Origin: Vicia villosa
Lineage: Eukaryota > Streptophyta > Magnoliopsida > Fabales > Fabaceae
DNA: 64,000 nt
Reading direction: 5' to 3'
Assembly (NCBI RefSeq): GCF_029867415.1
Contig: NW_026705227.1
Span: 310,001 to 374,000 of the forward strand
Part shown: piece after piece, positions 48,712 through 59,167 of the stretch
Numbering within the stretch: the first letter of the stretch is position 1
Layout: the number at the start of each line of letters is the position of its first letter
Translations under genes and position numbers: made by a program
The notes under the pieces: generated by a model
The model's input: only the letters and a program-made list of their open reading frames with translations
The model's database searches: none
What the model was told of the DNA's origin: nothing

Positions 48712-51700
48712 CTAAGATGTGGCATTATTATCTTCTTCAGTCTTTGGCTTCTTACTTTTAGGTTCTTCTTCATTATCTTCTTCATTGTTGAGAGCATTAA
48801 GGGCTGCTTCACCTATGAGAGAGACATGTTTGCTAGTGATTGTTCGTCCCGCCCTTAGTTTTGGACCCCAATGTCTTTCGGGATTTGGAAGAAACCTCGA
48901 AACTTTCTTTGCTTGCGCCTTGCTTAGAGACGCTACAGCTCGAGCAAAATTGGCCTAAAAAAGAGAACACAGAAGAAATAAGAAAACTTTACTACACTGA
49001 GTAATTTGATTTTAGGAAGCATTTGGTTAAAGAACTTAATAGAGCACTTATTCCACATGAAAGTTATGCATAAGTTGTTTCTATACTCAACATACCTGAA
49101 GAACAGGTTCCTTTGCGAGTATGATACTTCCAGGTTGATCTGCCGGCTGACCTTTCACGGGATGATTTTTAACCTACAATGAAAGGAGCGGAGCATTATT
49201 TGTTTAGGAACCGATAGCGAAAGTGACCTAATAGCATAAATGAACGAGCCTTAAACACGTGAAAGCGAGCATTTAATCCCTTACCCAGCAGCGCATAATG
49301 TCCCAAATAACATCCATAGGTGCGTCTGATTTAAGCCCTATTGCACAAACATGAGATCTAGAGATACGATACCCAGCATTAATGACAGCAGAACGGAAAA
49401 TAACTGCCGATGGAGATGTGCATTTAAGGGTTGCACAAAGGTTGTGCAGACTCAAAAATAGAGGAACATCTGGCAATTCCTGCAAAGACAAAATACGTTG
49501 AAAATATTAGAAGATTCGATTCCCAATTAATCGTAACATATGAAGAAATGTGATAGGTATAAAAACATGCATACCTCTGATATTGTATTCAATATGGCGG
49601 ATATGTGTTCGTAAGCAGGATAGCTGGATTTCATGCGATTCACGTCTGTTATAATAGAAGTTACCCATTCTTGGTCATGTATAGGAGCAGACCATATAGG
49701 GCCACCCATAATGAACTTTTTCCCACAGTCAGTGCAATCTTGAGGAACAACAGGACCGAATCCGGGCAAATATCTGACACTAGCATTCTGAAAGAACAGA
49801 AGAAAAAAAGTTAAAAAGAAAATAACGTCGTCACTACAGAAATGACTAATATTATAGTCAATCAAAATAAAGCAACACTTAAACATGAAGCCCTGTTCGG
49901 ACAAGCAACTTAATTAAACACTTAAAGCATATGCGCTTATCTTGAAGAGTCATTAGAAATAAGCTGAAACAGCTTTTGAATAGGTCATAAGTCGAATATA
50001 GTGCCTATTAACAGACTAGAACATGATAGATACCTTGGTGGAGGCCCTTCCAAGAGGTTGAAGGTGGAAAGAATCGCAACCGGTGCATTGATAAACATAT
50101 GAAAGCTTTAGCGGAGTGTTTTTCATAGCACTTGCAGAACTGCAACCATGTAATTTCATCTTTCAGTTAGAAACAAAATTATATGATTATGAAATATTAT
50201 GGAACTACCATTTGATAAAAGTAACTGGCAAAATATTTGCAAAAAGACATGACTGCAAAACTAAGAGGACTTACGTGTATATGCGAACAAAAACACGAAG
50301 ATAGAAGTCTTTTTGAACAGATAGCACAGGAACAATATACCGCTTGTATCGATTAGCATGACTCTGCATTATATCAATTATTAAGAACAAATGAGTATAT
50401 TAAAAATTTAAAGATATTCGATAGATCCGAAATTTCTATTAATGAAATTTGAAATTAAGTAACAAATCCAATTTCATTTTAAAGAGCTTCAGATATATAC
50501 CTCAATGGAAGCAAGAACGATTCTCAGGGCCATTTCATGGCAATATTTTCCTTTCGTCGGGTACGATCCATATCTAGTATAAAAATCAGTTGTTAGAAAG
50601 CCAATTCTCCAAACAAACAATTGTGCAGTGGAAAATCATAGTGAATAAGAGTAATAACATTACTTTGAATAGCAGACCTCCCCGTTTCCTCCACAGAGTA
50701 CGGCCATGTCTGTTGCAGTACACATCAGTATACCTCCATCAGCAACAGCTTGAACTGCCGAATCGAGAAATACAGAAGGTGAACCATATGGATCAAGATC
50801 AACCTGGAAGACATAAAAGGTAAAATTAAAGACCATGAAAATGTGTTTTTGTTATATTAAAAGCATTTTTGTAATTTGTTAAATAGCAGCTATAGCGGCG
50901 CGGTATTTGGACAAACTGACATTGTTTCATGATCCCCTATTTAGTACAAAATGTTGTCAAAGAGCTGCTGTAGAGGCTGCTATGACACTGCTCATAGTGT
51001 AATCTAAACATTCCGCTATTTTCTGCTATCTGCTATTGACAACACTGATGAAAAGTTGAATAAAAGTGCATATTAGTAGCAAGCATCGACTTACCACATC
51101 AAATTCTTTAGGGTTGGCTAGCATATAGACACGAGCATCAGCAAGATGAGACTCCACTTTTGAAATTGCAACTGAGCCATTGAATTGAATGTTCCTTTTG
51201 CAAGCTTCAACAGATGCTGCAAGAAAGCAAAATTCAAGAATAAGCATGCAGATGCATAAGCTTAATAATCAAAGAAGCACTTATCTCAAACAAAAGTAGC
51301 AATTATAAGTATCCAAATAGCATATATCAACCACTGAGATGCCGGTTTATAAGAAATAAAGTGACTTTGACATTCAATACTTTATTATTTTGTGTTTGTT
51401 TAACATAATGAAAATGAAAATCTCTTTAAGCAGTTTAATCAAAAAAGTGATTTTCATTAAAAACTACAAAAAACAGATTCCAAGGAACAAATTTGTAGAT
51501 AATGCAAAGCACCTGGATCATTGTCCAAAGCAACAACTTGACCAATCCCTTCTACTTCACGAGCATATCTGAGAGCCCTTAACCCAGAAGCAGACAAGGC
51601 CTCAAGAACCCTTGGTGGCTTCAGCTCCTTTGGTCCTTTTACTTCCGAACGAACAATTTGCTCTTCATCAGCATCACATTCTTCATCGATCTTGCCTGAA

Positions 51701-52997
51701 CCTTCCATTGTAGTGCATGATTCTTCAGGAGAAGCCTCTTCCACTGATTCAGATTTGCCATTTGATTTATGATCCTCTGGTGGAGCTTTGTTATCTACTT
51801 CCTCCACAACCGATTCAGAAGAATCATTTTCAGATGCTTTCTTTGCCCCTTTTGCTCTCTTCAACAAGTTTGCTTCATGCTCTTGCTTCCTTTTAGTTAT
51901 AAATGTCCTCAAAACAGCAATGGACAAATCCCTATTATTAACCTGATCATTACAAAATCAGAATGAATCTAGGATCAATGTACACAACACAAAAGTGGAA
52001 TTTTTTTTCACATATAAAAACTTATAATATACAGAAGAATTAAATATAAACGCGACAAAAAATAAGTGCATGCATTGGAAGTGCTTTTGGAAAAAGAATT
52101 GATTTTGAATGAATTGATTATGTAAAATTGATTCTATCTAAGAGTAAGTTGAAGGTAAAGTGATTTATGTTTGGATAAATTTATGTAGAAGTGAGTTCAA
52201 CAATAAATTTCAAAGTAAAAGTCACGTTTAAATTCAAAAGCTACAAATTATAGCTTCAACTAGAACCAATTCTACTTTAGAAGAACCAAACACCTCAAAA
52301 TCTTTCCAAGATCAATTCTACACCTCTCGAATTTCTTTTGGCTCTTCCAAAAGCCAAACCAAACATACACTAAGCATCACAAAATTGAAGGTGCTGGCAT
52401 GATCTGATAAAACTCACATTGATTCCAAACATATCCTAAGTGAATAATGACTGTATCTGATAAAACCTAACCAGAAAACTCCTTAACAATCCAACTGACA
52501 AATCCCAAATCACAAATCATCAACAAAACCCATCATAATAAATACATAAAACCTCCAAAATCAGCACCACCCCATTACTCAAGTTTCAATTTTGTTCATA
52601 ACCCATCACTTTTTTCACCATGAACCAAACATTCAATTAAAAAAAAAAACACAAAAAACCCAACTAGGGTTTTTCATCAAAAGCACGATTTCCAAAGCAA
52701 AACCTCATAAACGGTGATTAAAAAAGCAAAAATTTTCGCTACCTGAGCTTTGTTAAAAAAGACTGTATTCTTCTTATGCATAAGAATCTCAGCTTCTCCT
52801 TCCTTAATAATTTTGAAATCTTCAGGATTGAAAGCCATTGTTTGTTCCTCTTTCTTCTCCTTCTCGACTTCTGGTTCTCCGGCGCAGGAACAACACGGAG
52901 AGTTGAACACGGAAAAGGGGTTTGATGCAATACGAGTTGCTGCACGAACTAGCTTCAGTTGAAGTTTGAGAGTACGAGATTCTGTAACCAACCACAT
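48712..52997 (-). CDS. TRM1: tRNA (guanine26-N2)-dimethyltransferase, TRM1 family
   Basis: Eleven exons on the minus strand, all in phase: 52997-52743, 51942-51513, 51216-51095, 50803-50664, 50573-50501, 50363-50275, 50139-50034, 49787-49575, 49479-49285, 49173-49096, 48954-48712; 647 residues. The methyl-donor fold shows [14 protein letters not shown] (about 201-214), VALDNDP (222-228) and VDLDPYGSP (about 270-278, the catalytic DPYGS motif). CTGC (388-391) and CTDC (423-426) form a probable zinc site. [10 protein letters not shown] follows. The C-terminus [10 protein letters not shown] is nuclear-signal-like. The family makes N2,N2-dimethylguanosine at tRNA position 26. An acidic linker (about 110-190) separates the N-terminal part from the fold. 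Residues 1-53 read like an organelle presequence, and Met54 (52838) gives a 594-residue form. A MITE lies in intron 1. Confidence 0.93.
52076..52376. mobile_element. MITE in intron 1 of the TRM1 gene
   Basis: TGCTTTTGGAAAAAGAATTG at the left and CTCTTCCAAAAGCC-AAACCAAACATACAC at the right form inverted ends, with AGAATTGATTTT-type interior motifs. It matches the elements at 47622-48132. Confidence 0.65.
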
Positions 52998-55056
52998 AAG
53001 AAACCGTTTTTATACATAGTTTTTAAATGTGTGTAAATTCAAAACCCTACTATGGTATTTTTAGATTTCTAATGGTCAAAAAATAAAAATCTAAATTTTC
53101 AACCCTTTATCTTTAATAACAATAACACTGTCTACCAATCGAACTTTAGATTATAATTTTATAATTTAAATTTAAGTTAAATTGATTTTTATATTCATGG
53201 ATATGATTATTTTTGTCATGTATGTATGGGCGCATTTGTTATATGATTTGAATTTGAATATGTGTGTGATTTGACTATAAAATCGCATATTAAACTAGTA
53301 TGAAATTTACTGAGATTATTTATGTATATGATGTGGCATATAGTAGATCGTGCATCGATTAAGTGACGATGATTGAAGTTTTTGAAATGATGTTGGGGAC
53401 GAAATTTGCGAGAGATTTATAGTGTCATTGAAGTTTGAGTAATAAAAAATTATAAATATTTAGAATTTTAGAGAATTTAATGTATTATTTAAATTCTTTT
53501 TATTTATCATTTTTCGATTGAGATAAATTGATTAAAATTTATTATTCACGGTATTATATATGATTATTGAATTAAACATCAATTACTTACTTTTGGTTTT
53601 GATAAGATTAAGTTTACACTAAGATGTGCAAAGTTACTCCAAAGTCTATATACAAAATGATATCACTTCATGTAATGGCGGGTCTATTTAAAGACAGGTA
53701 AAGGCAAGGGCACCCCTAAAAAAAATTAATTTTAAGAATATTGATAAAGTGTTCAAACGGTAAAAATCATAAGTGAAGGAGACAAGAGAGAATGAAAGTT
53801 TATGACTAAAATATATAAAACTTAGTACTGAGGAAGGCCAAAAAAAAACGGAGGAAGTATGTGTTGAAAGAAGAAAATAGAATACATAGATAAAAACACA
53901 TAACATAGGAAAAATAGAGAGGACATAATGTGAGTGTGAGGCTACTCTTTGGAAAAGATGCAATATATTTCACAACTAGGGTTAGTTTATATTAATGGGT
54001 TTTAAAAAAAATTTACCCAATATCTTTAGACTATGTACTTGCTAAAATTACAACAAATGACAACACCTGAGGTATGTAAAGGTTGTCAAAGGGTTTTAGA
54101 GTTGTTGTGATGTTAGAGCAAGTTTATGCGGGGATGATGAGAAGCTTTGTATACTGGGGTTATATGAGTAAATTGAATGTCCCCCTCAATTCAAAGGTTG
54201 AGGTCTTTATAGAAATCCCCTAGGCTTAGATCTTAAGACCCAAGAAAGAAGATACAACATTCTCTCTCCCTCATAAACGTGTAAAGTGGAACTGTTATTC
54301 TCTTATGATTCTAGAGAATGTGGCTTCCCTCTTTAACCACCCTCATATCGTTATTAGAGATAAAGATATGTCATTTCTCATGTTTCCATAAGTGGGTGAG
54401 TATTTTAGACGATGGGCGTGCATTATGATAAATGGGCGCACAAATCAATAAATAGGAGCTTAGTAGCCTTACCCTAGGGCGACGGTTTATATCTGGCCAC
54501 CCTTGGTGTATCTTGCATTGTCCTTAATGAATCCTCCACAAACATACTAGTACATGGTCCCTTAAGCATGATAGCTTGTAAAGGACAAAATAATTTAGTC
54601 AGATAACTACTTCACATTTAAATGAGTCCCTCGGGCATTACTGTAGAACAAAAATAAGTGTACTTTTATCGTCCTCATAGGGATTGGGTTGTGTTTTAAA
54701 GGTGTTCAATAATCTATATTACTTTAAGGATGGTTTATCATATGGTTTATTATTGTGAATATTGAAATGTAATATAACAAAAAATAAAATAAACTTTGGT
54801 GTTTAACACTTGAGAAAACTTTTTGGGGTTAGATTTAATCTACCTATTCTTATATCTTTGACCAACAGTATGTAATGTAATCATTTGTTAATATTACCGC
54901 TTTATTCTTTCATTACAACTCATGTCTAAGTCAACGACGTGAGATCAGTCGTATTACCTAATAGACAGTCTCCCATCCTAATAACCAACACGACAATATT
55001 AAGTTACAGTTAATGCAGATACTTAATCTAAATCTAAGTCTAGACTTTAGCATATA
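52998..55056. other. Intergenic DNA upstream of TRM1
   Basis: No gene recognised. From about 54630 the phrase TTTTATCGTCCTCATAGGGA resembles, in reverse complement, the CTCTGTGGACACGATAA stretch at the 3' end of the Athila/Tat-like LTR at 34.3-35.6 kb. It may be another decayed LTR end; low confidence. Confidence 0.4.
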
Positions 55057-55160
55057 CACTACTACGAAAAAGACATTTAACAACATTTGAAAAAGATATA
55101 TAATCACACATTGGTGTTGTAATGTAGAGTGTTGTTGTAAATGTGTTACATACAATGACG
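55057..55160. mobile_element. Possible CACTA-type terminus
   Basis: CACTACTACGAAAAAGAC begins at 55057, followed by repeats of ACATTT/TGTTGTAAT type, as in CACTA subterminal regions. No matching opposite end ending in TAGTG was found in the next 3 kb. Confidence 0.4.
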
Positions 55161-55182
55161 GTCATGGGACCGTTGTAGTATA

Positions 55183-55262
55183 CTGGAAAGCGTGTGCGAT
55201 ATCACAACAGTTAGTTAACTCAACCGTTATGATAGACCTAAAGGTCCCAGGTTCTATTCTCA
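55183..55262 (+). repeat. tRNA-like (possible SINE) relic
   Basis: AGTTAGTTAACTC, then GACCTAAAGGTC and CAGGTTCTATTCTC read like D-arm, anticodon arm and T-arm of a tRNA, but no acceptor stem pairs. It may be an old SINE head. Confidence 0.35.
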
Positions 55263-55790
55263 GCAGCGACATTTTGGAACATAAATTACAATTCATCATG
55301 GTTACATTAGATAATCGTTGTGGATAGTACCCATAGTTTGTTATATGTAGATTGCTTATTTTTTCATACACCTAATTAAAGAAATACAACCATTCAAATT
55401 GATGAAGAAGTAAATAATTTGAAAATTAAACTATTCTTGAAAACCAACTTAAACAAACCACTGTTTTCTGAATTGCATGTCTCTCATCATCCATTTCCTG
55501 CTCTTTAACACATAAATTGTGGTTCAATGGTATGATTCCTTCATTGCATCAACTCCTTCAATTCTAGTTTAATTTGAATAACATCAATTTAGTGGCTAGG
55601 TCTACCTCATCATCGTCACTTATCAACGTGGTTGTTATGATGACTTGTCGCCATAAAAATCACGATGATAAGTGACGACAATGAGGTAGACCTAGCCAAT
55701 AATTAGATTTTATTCAAATTAAACTATAAGAGAAGATATCGATGTAATGAAGGAATCAGATCATTGAATCATATTCTAAATGCTAAAGAG

Positions 55791-56830
55791 CAGGGGCGGA
55801 GCCAGCACCCGGCCAGGTAGGGCAGCTGCCCAGGCTCCGCCCGTCCACGCTTCACCATTTGCTACTGTTGTTGTTATCAGTGCTGCTGTTTTTGCTTGGA
55901 ATGGTTATAGCAATGGTGATGGCAATGGGTTTGGTTTCTTTAAGAAGATGAAGAGGTGGTTGGTTTGTGAGAGAGAGATGAAAAGAAGGAAAAGATAAAA
56001 GTGACACCTAGGTTACCTCTAGCCTCTAGGAATGAAATGAATGTGGTTAGTTGATTATTGGTTGAATAGGAGCGGTGGTGGAGAGAGATAAAGATAAACA
56101 TCAAAATTAAAATTAAAATTAACACCTCATTAATAAAATTTACTCCAATTTATTTTATAGTGAAATGAGAGATACTTTTTAATTACTATTTTTATGTTTT
56201 ACTTAAGTATTACTGTACTAGTATGGAGCAACAAGATATAGTTAATATTAATTTTTATTTGTTTAGTAAATTGAGGGACACGCTTTTTGATTATTTAATT
56301 TATATTTTTAATGATTTGGATGATATAATAGATTTAGTAACAACATATTTATTTTTATTTTCAATTTTAAATTGTATATTTCTATAAAGTATGAACTTTG
56401 ATTATTGAGATCTACACATTAAAGGACAGCTATAGTAAGGGTGAAAAATAGGATTCATGAATGGAAATTAGAGGTAAAATCATGCTGGCACAGATCCGTC
56501 GGTGATAATATTATCTTGGTAATATTTATTCAAATAATTGCATGATTGTTTTTGGGGGAGAGGTTTTGTACACATTAACCGATCACATAGTGATGTACAT
56601 CTTTTTACAGGAGCAGTCAAAAGTTCTCCAGTTATTTAAATTTCCTAGTGAGATTTTGTAGTTTGAAGATTATACTTCTTTAAACCTAGTGAAGTTACTC
56701 CAGCCTTTGTTAGTCTCATGCCATTTCATGATGTAAAAATTGCAGCATTTAATTATTTTCCTTGTGTTTAAATTATAAAAAAAAAATATATTAGGCTAAT
56801 ACCTTCCTATCACATATTATAAAGATAATT

Positions 56831-56884
<54 letters not shown>

Positions 56885-57047
56885 TGTTTTATCATATAAA
56901 TAGTTTATATTAAAATTAAATTTTCATAAGAAAAAAATCACCGTTAACATTTTCACGAGTTAACACCATAAAAAAACAGACAGACGGGTACAGAAGTGTC
57001 CGTTTAAAACTTGCCCAGGCTTAAAGAATTTTCTGGCTCCGCCACTG
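55791..57047. mobile_element. hAT-like non-autonomous element, 8-bp target duplication
   Basis: The termini CAGGGGCGGAGCCAG (left) and CTGGCTCCGCCACTG (right) are near-perfect inverted repeats. CTAAAGAG is duplicated exactly on both sides (55783-55790 and 57048-57055), the 8-bp hAT signature. The 1,257-bp interior has no transposase. Subterminal GGGCAGCTGCCCAGGCTCCGCC at the left echoes CTTGCCCAGGC near the right end. A (TA)n run lies at 56837-56881. Confidence 0.88.
56837..56881. repeat. (TA)n microsatellite
   Basis: About 22 TA units inside the hAT-like element. Confidence 0.95.
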
Positions 57048-57256
57048 CTAAAGAGCATGATATGAATGATGACACATGCAATTCAGAAAACACTGGTTGA
57101 TATAAGTTGGTTTTCAAATACAACTTAATTTTTAGATTATAAGTTTCTATCTAAATTTAAATGAATTTATTTTTAGTGAAAGGTTAATGAAATAAATAAT
57201 CTACATAGCATAATAAACTAAACTTCATTTACTGCCAACCTGTATAAGAATTTAAA

Positions 57257-57316
57257 GAACAAAATATTGCTAAGTTACAAGAAGCCTTTTTCTTGTGACT
57301 TAGCAATATTTTGTTC
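57257..57316. repeat. Short near-perfect hairpin
   Basis: GAACAAAATATTGCTAAGTT and its complement AACTTAGCAATATTTTGTTC-type arm pair over 27 bp with one mismatch, around a loop of about 7 bp. It may be a tiny foldback element or a small-RNA precursor. Confidence 0.8.
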
Positions 57317-57950
57317 TTGTTTTGAGAATATTTGTCAACAGCAACAACATACAAAAACATACAACAAAAACACAACAAATACATGCAATAAAATAAAAAA
57401 CATACATTTTAGTAACAAAACACTAATAGCATACAACATCACAAGATATATTAAATTGTTTCAAGAATGCACCTTTTATTGAAAATAATCGTGGAACTGT
57501 AACAAATTATGAAGTTCGTCTAGTTTGTGATGCTATGAAAAACAAATACAAGGTGGATAAAGTTTCCATAATAACTTCATGCTTCTTGTATTTTTTTTTC
57601 TATAGCAACACAAACCATATGTATCATAGCCAAAGTATGCGCTTTGTTAAGATGGTGAAGACGAAACTGAAAAAATGGTTTGTCAACAACAACAAGCAAT
57701 AACTAAACATGTGAAACTGAAGTAAATAATATGAAAATCATATCAACAAACATTTATCTACATTTATCAACAACAACATACAATAATAGAAAACCATCAA
57801 CTATCTAACAAGAAAAAAATCATATGAAAATCATATGAAACATAACAACAACATACACGAAAATGAGAGAATAAGGAAGAAGAAAAATACCTTTATGTAT
57901 GAAGAATAAGATTGACGGCTATCTCGTAGAATATGAAAGAAAATAACTAA

Positions 57951-57998
57951 AAAGAAGAAGAAGAAGAAGAAGAAGAAGAAGAAGAAGAAGAAGAAGAG
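57951..57998. repeat. (AAG)n microsatellite
   Basis: About 15 AAG units. Confidence 0.95.
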
Positions 57999-58137
57999 AA
58001 AAATGGGTGCTAGAGTTTTGTTGTGAAAGATACGACGATATTGTCAAGAAGCAACAGTTAATTCGCTTAGATATGGGTAAACAATTTCACAATGGTTATC
58101 ATTAGCACCATGATAATAGGTATATAGAAGATGCATC

Positions 58138-58226
58138 TAAGCTCACTAAGTCGAGCGAATCTCACTAAGTGAGCTTGGTGCCTTAAAACTCGCTTAGCAG
58201 GCCACAAAGCTCGCTTAGTGGGTTGT
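58138..58226. repeat. Cluster of CTCACTAAG / CTCGCTTAG words
   Basis: AGCTCACTAAGTCGAGCG, CTCACTAAGTGAGC, CTCGCTTAGCAGG and GCTCGCTTAGTGGG occur within 90 bp. The words resemble the CGCTTAGC cluster in the gypsy LTR at 39.0-39.7 kb, suggesting another LTR fragment. Confidence 0.65.
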
Positions 58227-58464
58227 TTGCTACCTTCAGTGGTACCTAATGTACTTTGTTCAAATTTTCACACATATTCATTCATTCATATATGAGGTCC
58301 TAATAGATACTCAAATATTTTTGAAATTTGGACATGCTAATGTGTAAGTTCTCTATTTTTAGGATTGGCATTAATATTTGTAAAACAAATAAAAGCAAAA
58401 ATAGTGTAAAATAGGATGTATATACTTGCTAAGAAGAATAGGTACAACAAGAAGTCCTATTGAA

Positions 58465-59152
58465 TGTTGAGACATGTTGTGTTGAAGTTATTCAACATTT
58501 GGAACAACATGTCGAAGAAGATGTCCTATGAGGGAGCATTCGACATCGCGCCTGCTAAGCTGGATTAATGATATTAAGATCAAAATTAACAAAAGCAGAA
58601 TATTTTGAGAATATTATGCAATCCTATGTGGCGCAGATTTAAAGGTCTAGAAGATTCAATCAGAAATCAAGGAGAATGAAGACTTTCTAAATAAGGAGAT
58701 TATTTAGGAAACAAACGATTGAAGACCTTTATTGTAGCGGAAGTTTCTGCTGAATTGTAACAGCTAATGAAGTTGTGATTGAAGGCCCAAATCTAGTTGT
58801 GAATAATTTATAAATAGAAGCTATTTAACTTAGGTTTTAAGTCAGTTGAATTCATTAAGATGTAATAATTAGGGCTGGGTCTTATGGCCACTCTCCTGGA
58901 GAGTTAGTAGTGATTAAGTGATTACATCGTCGACGGGTGTGTTGGCTGTTGGATCTATAAATTAATGTTGCTGATAATGGACTTCATTCCTGGCTTGGTA
59001 TTCCCCCAGAGTAGGTAGTTAGACCGAACTGGGTAAACAATTCTGGTGTTATTTATCTTTTTAATATGTTATACCTTGCCTGTTTTATTAATATCATATC
59101 AGATGTCACGACATCCTTATACGACATTTGAGTCAGACTGTACCAGAATTTC
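58465..59152 (+). mobile_element. Copia-type 5' LTR
   Basis: It runs from TGTTGAGACATGTTGTG to CCAGAATTTCA, 688 bp, followed after 3 bp by a tRNA-Met PBS. TTTATAAATAGAAGC at about 58808 is a clear TATA box, placed mid-LTR. The TG..CA ends and PBS spacing fit a copia element; the lineage is not determined. Confidence 0.72.
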
Positions 59153-59155
59153 AAT

Positions 59156-59167
59156 TGGTATGAGAGC
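59156..59167 (+). other. Primer binding site for initiator tRNA-Met
   Basis: TGGTATGAGAGC matches TGGTATCAGAGC at 11 of 12 bases. Confidence 0.75.

Larger units (their letters stand above)
55434..57115. repeat. Long inverted repeat (hairpin) interrupted by a hAT-like insert
   Basis: The left arm 55434-55640 and the right arm 55655-55790 plus 57048-57115 are reverse complements over about 200 bp with indels. Matching pairs include GGCTAGGTCTACCTCAT with ATGAGGTAGACCTAGCC, and TGAATTGCATGT with ACATGCAATTCA. The outer 68 bp of the right arm now lie beyond the hAT-like element. Confidence 0.82.
57317..58464. other. Repetitive non-genic DNA
   Basis: Rich in CAACAACA phrases. It contains an (AAG)n run and a CTCACTAAG/CTCGCTTAG word cluster. 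No exon recognised. Confidence 0.5.

Noticed and set aside
55780..55998. 72-codon ORF at the left end of the hAT-like element
   Set aside because: The frame starts in flanking DNA and the terminal repeat; no recognisable domain. A captured gene fragment at 55860-56000 is possible but cannot be shown by eye.
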